Of a stretch of DNA of 7,137 nt, positions 6,143 to 7,137 are shown one piece after another. This DNA is from Phycisphaerales bacterium (lineage in GTDB: Bacteria; Planctomycetota; Phycisphaerae; Tepidisphaerales; Tepidisphaeraceae), in the NCBI GenBank assembly GCA_028288905.1, contig JAQGHJ010000354.1, positions 1-7,137 of the forward strand, in the 5' to 3' direction. The position numbers were made by a program, and so were the translations under genes. The notes beneath the pieces are model-generated. The model saw nothing but the letters and a program-made list of their open reading frames with translations. It had not been told where the DNA came from and ran no database searches. Every line of letters starts with the position of its first letter. The stretch's first letter is position 1.

Positions 6143-6310
6143 TCACGGTGCCGCAGGACTGCTCGACGGCTGCGTGGTAGACGGCTGGGTGGAAGTCGGC
6201 GGCTGGGAGGGGACCGGGTCGACCGTCTTTTCCGCGGGCCGGCGGAAATACAGGAACGCCCAGAGGACGAGCAGGACGACGCCGAGCCACTGCCAGAAGT
6301 TCAGCTTCAC
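6143..6310 (-). CDS. 55-residue single-pass membrane protein
   Basis: Reading leftward from a GTG at 6308-6310: VKLNFWQWLGVVLLVLWAFL, then YFRRPAEKTVDP and a 24-residue tail made almost only of Pro, Ser, Thr, Gln and Ala, ending with TGA at 6143-6145. The N-terminal 20 residues form one hydrophobic, tryptophan-rich membrane segment, followed at once by Tyr-Phe-Arg-Arg; by the positive-inside rule the basic pair and the tail would be cytoplasmic. The ribosome binding site GGGAGGAGG (6318-6326), 7 bases upstream, is the strongest in the window and is the main reason to trust so short a gene. It sits 46 bases after the glycosyltransferase stop and 100 before the flippase start, on the same strand, so co-transcription is likely. 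No family recognised; a small accessory subunit of the neighbouring membrane proteins is one guess. Confidence 0.7.
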   Translation of the reverse strand: MKLNFWQWLGVVLLVLWAFLYFRRPAEKTVDPVPSQPPTSTQPSTTQPSSSPAAP

Positions 6311-6317
6311 GTTCGGG

Positions 6318-6326
6318 CCTCCTCCC
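6318..6326 (-). promoter_or_regulatory. Strong ribosome binding site of the 55-residue gene
   Basis: On the minus strand GGGAGGAGG lies 7 bases before the GTG at 6308-6310 and contains two overlapping copies of the GGAGG-type core. It supports both the reality of the small gene and its GTG start. Confidence 0.7.
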
Positions 6327-6356
6327 AGGGGTGCGAGCAGGCGGACGCAAGACCGC

Positions 6357-7137
6357 TCACGCCGCGACCGGAAGCGGCGGTGCCTGCGCCGTCGTCACCC
6401 CAGGGCCGGGGATGGTATCGGCTCGACCCCGCCGGCCCAAGCCGCCGACGCCCGACCGGAAGGTCGGCCAAACCCCGGCCGCGGCCAAGGTCGCCACCAC
6501 TGGCGCGACCAGGCCCACTCGCCACGTCGCCACGGCGTCGACGTTGAGGTACGCGGCCACCCACAGGGCGAGCCAGCCGAGGAGGACAATGCGGGAATGC
6601 GACCGGGGTGACCCGAGCGCCATCGCCGCGGGGACGGCCAGCAGGAGCAGGTCGTAGTCCATGAAGTATGGGGCCGCCAACGGCAGCGCGAGCGCGGCGG
6701 TAGAAATCGCCGCGTTGCGTGCGGCATCGCGACGGCGACCGCCAGCGTCATTGAGCGCGCCGGCGTTATCGGCGGGGGCCTTCGCCCGCCACGCGGCGAA
6801 GGCGACCGACAGCACCGCCAGCGCGGAAGACGCGATGCCCAGCGCCGTCGCCGCCGTACCCGGCCCGTCGAGCAGGACGCGCCAAAAGCTCGTCGGCGTC
6901 ACCTGTCGGCCCCAGTTGTAGCCGGGGAGTTCCCGCAACGTCGCCACGGCCGCCGGAACGGATTCTCGAAACGCGCCGATCCAGCCCGGCGCTACCGCCT
7001 CGCCCGCGGCCGCCAGCAGCGCGACCCCGACAGCCATCCCCAGCACGGCCTGGCGTCCTTCGGCCAGCGCCAGCGCGACGCCGAGCAGCCCGGCGATCTG
7101 GGGCTTGTACGCCAGCAGCGCGACGAGGAACCCCGCC
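6357..7137 (-). CDS. GT87/DUF2029-type membrane glycosyltransferase (C-terminal part)
   Basis: The frame is open to the window edge, so the 5' end is missing; 259 C-terminal residues are present. They open with GFLVALLAYKPQIAGLLGVA, where the 'YKPQ' next to a membrane segment is typical of GT87 (DUF2029) proteins, polytopic enzymes that use polyprenyl-phosphate sugars to glycosylate lipids or glycans on the outer face of the cytoplasmic membrane. A soluble loop with FRESVPAAVATLRELPGYN (fragment residues 56-74) follows, as the family has a 'W...S.....' loop here, then several hydrophobic segments including APYFMDYDLLLLAVPAAMAL (155-174), matching the late 'YD..LL' motif of the family. The catalytic Asp region would lie in the missing N-terminal half and cannot be checked. 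The C-terminal 35 residues are a Gly/Arg/Pro-rich tail. It leads the minus-strand run with the small membrane protein and the flippase, fitting lipid-linked glycan assembly. Other GT-C families are the main alternative. Confidence 0.75.
   Translation of the reverse strand, partial: AGFLVALLAYKPQIAGLLGVALALAEGRQAVLGMAVGVALLAAAGEAVAPGWIGAFRESVPAAVATLRELPGYNWGRQVTPTSFWRVLLDGPGTAATALGIASSALAVLSVAFAAWRAKAPADNAGALNDAGGRRRDAARNAAISTAALALPLAAPYFMDYDLLLLAVPAAMALGSPRSHSRIVLLGWLALWVAAYLNVDAVATWRVGLVAPVVATLAAAGVWPTFRSGVGGLGRRGRADTIPGPGVTTAQAPPLPVAA

Overview
This 7.1 kb, very GC-rich window (codon third positions almost all G or C) looks like chromosome of a planctomycete, probably of the Gemmata type. 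That assignment is inference, from base composition, Ala/Pro/Lys-rich protein tails, frequent GTG/TTG starts and long gene-free gaps. No diagnostic marker gene is present.

Layout, left to right. (1) Positions 1-195, minus strand: a toxin-antitoxin pair cut by the window edge. The antitoxin reading frame is broken by one extra base, and the first eight codons of a ParE/RelE-type toxin overlap its end. (2) Positions 261-288: a perfect 12-bp hairpin, the likely terminator of the next gene. (3) Positions 316-3111, minus: a complete pyruvate, phosphate dikinase gene (ppdK) with all catalytic motifs plus an unusual basic, alanine-rich N-terminal tail. It is preceded by a near-consensus promoter (TTGACA-N16-TATACT) about 350 bases upstream, implying a long structured leader. 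(4) About 3491-4038: gene-free, with a few short inverted repeats. (5) Positions 4039-4386, plus: a small membrane-anchored protein resembling the DUF4359 type, with a TTG start chosen by an ideal ribosome binding site. (6) Positions 4426-7137, minus: an operon-like run read right to left, consisting of a GT87/DUF2029-type membrane glycosyltransferase (5' end outside the window), a 55-residue single-pass membrane protein, and a MOP-superfamily polysaccharide flippase. A perfect 16-bp inverted repeat sits between the last two.

Functionally, ppdK is central carbon metabolism (pyruvate/PEP interconversion) and stands alone. The glycosyltransferase and flippase suggest synthesis and export of a lipid-linked glycan, with the small membrane protein between them as a possible accessory. 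The toxin-antitoxin remnant is unrelated. I see no clearly new multi-gene system. The most worthwhile items are the 16-bp palindrome and its shared core with a second palindrome upstream of the small plus-strand gene, the frameshifted antitoxin, the tailed PPDK with its long leader, and the unannotated 55-residue membrane protein.
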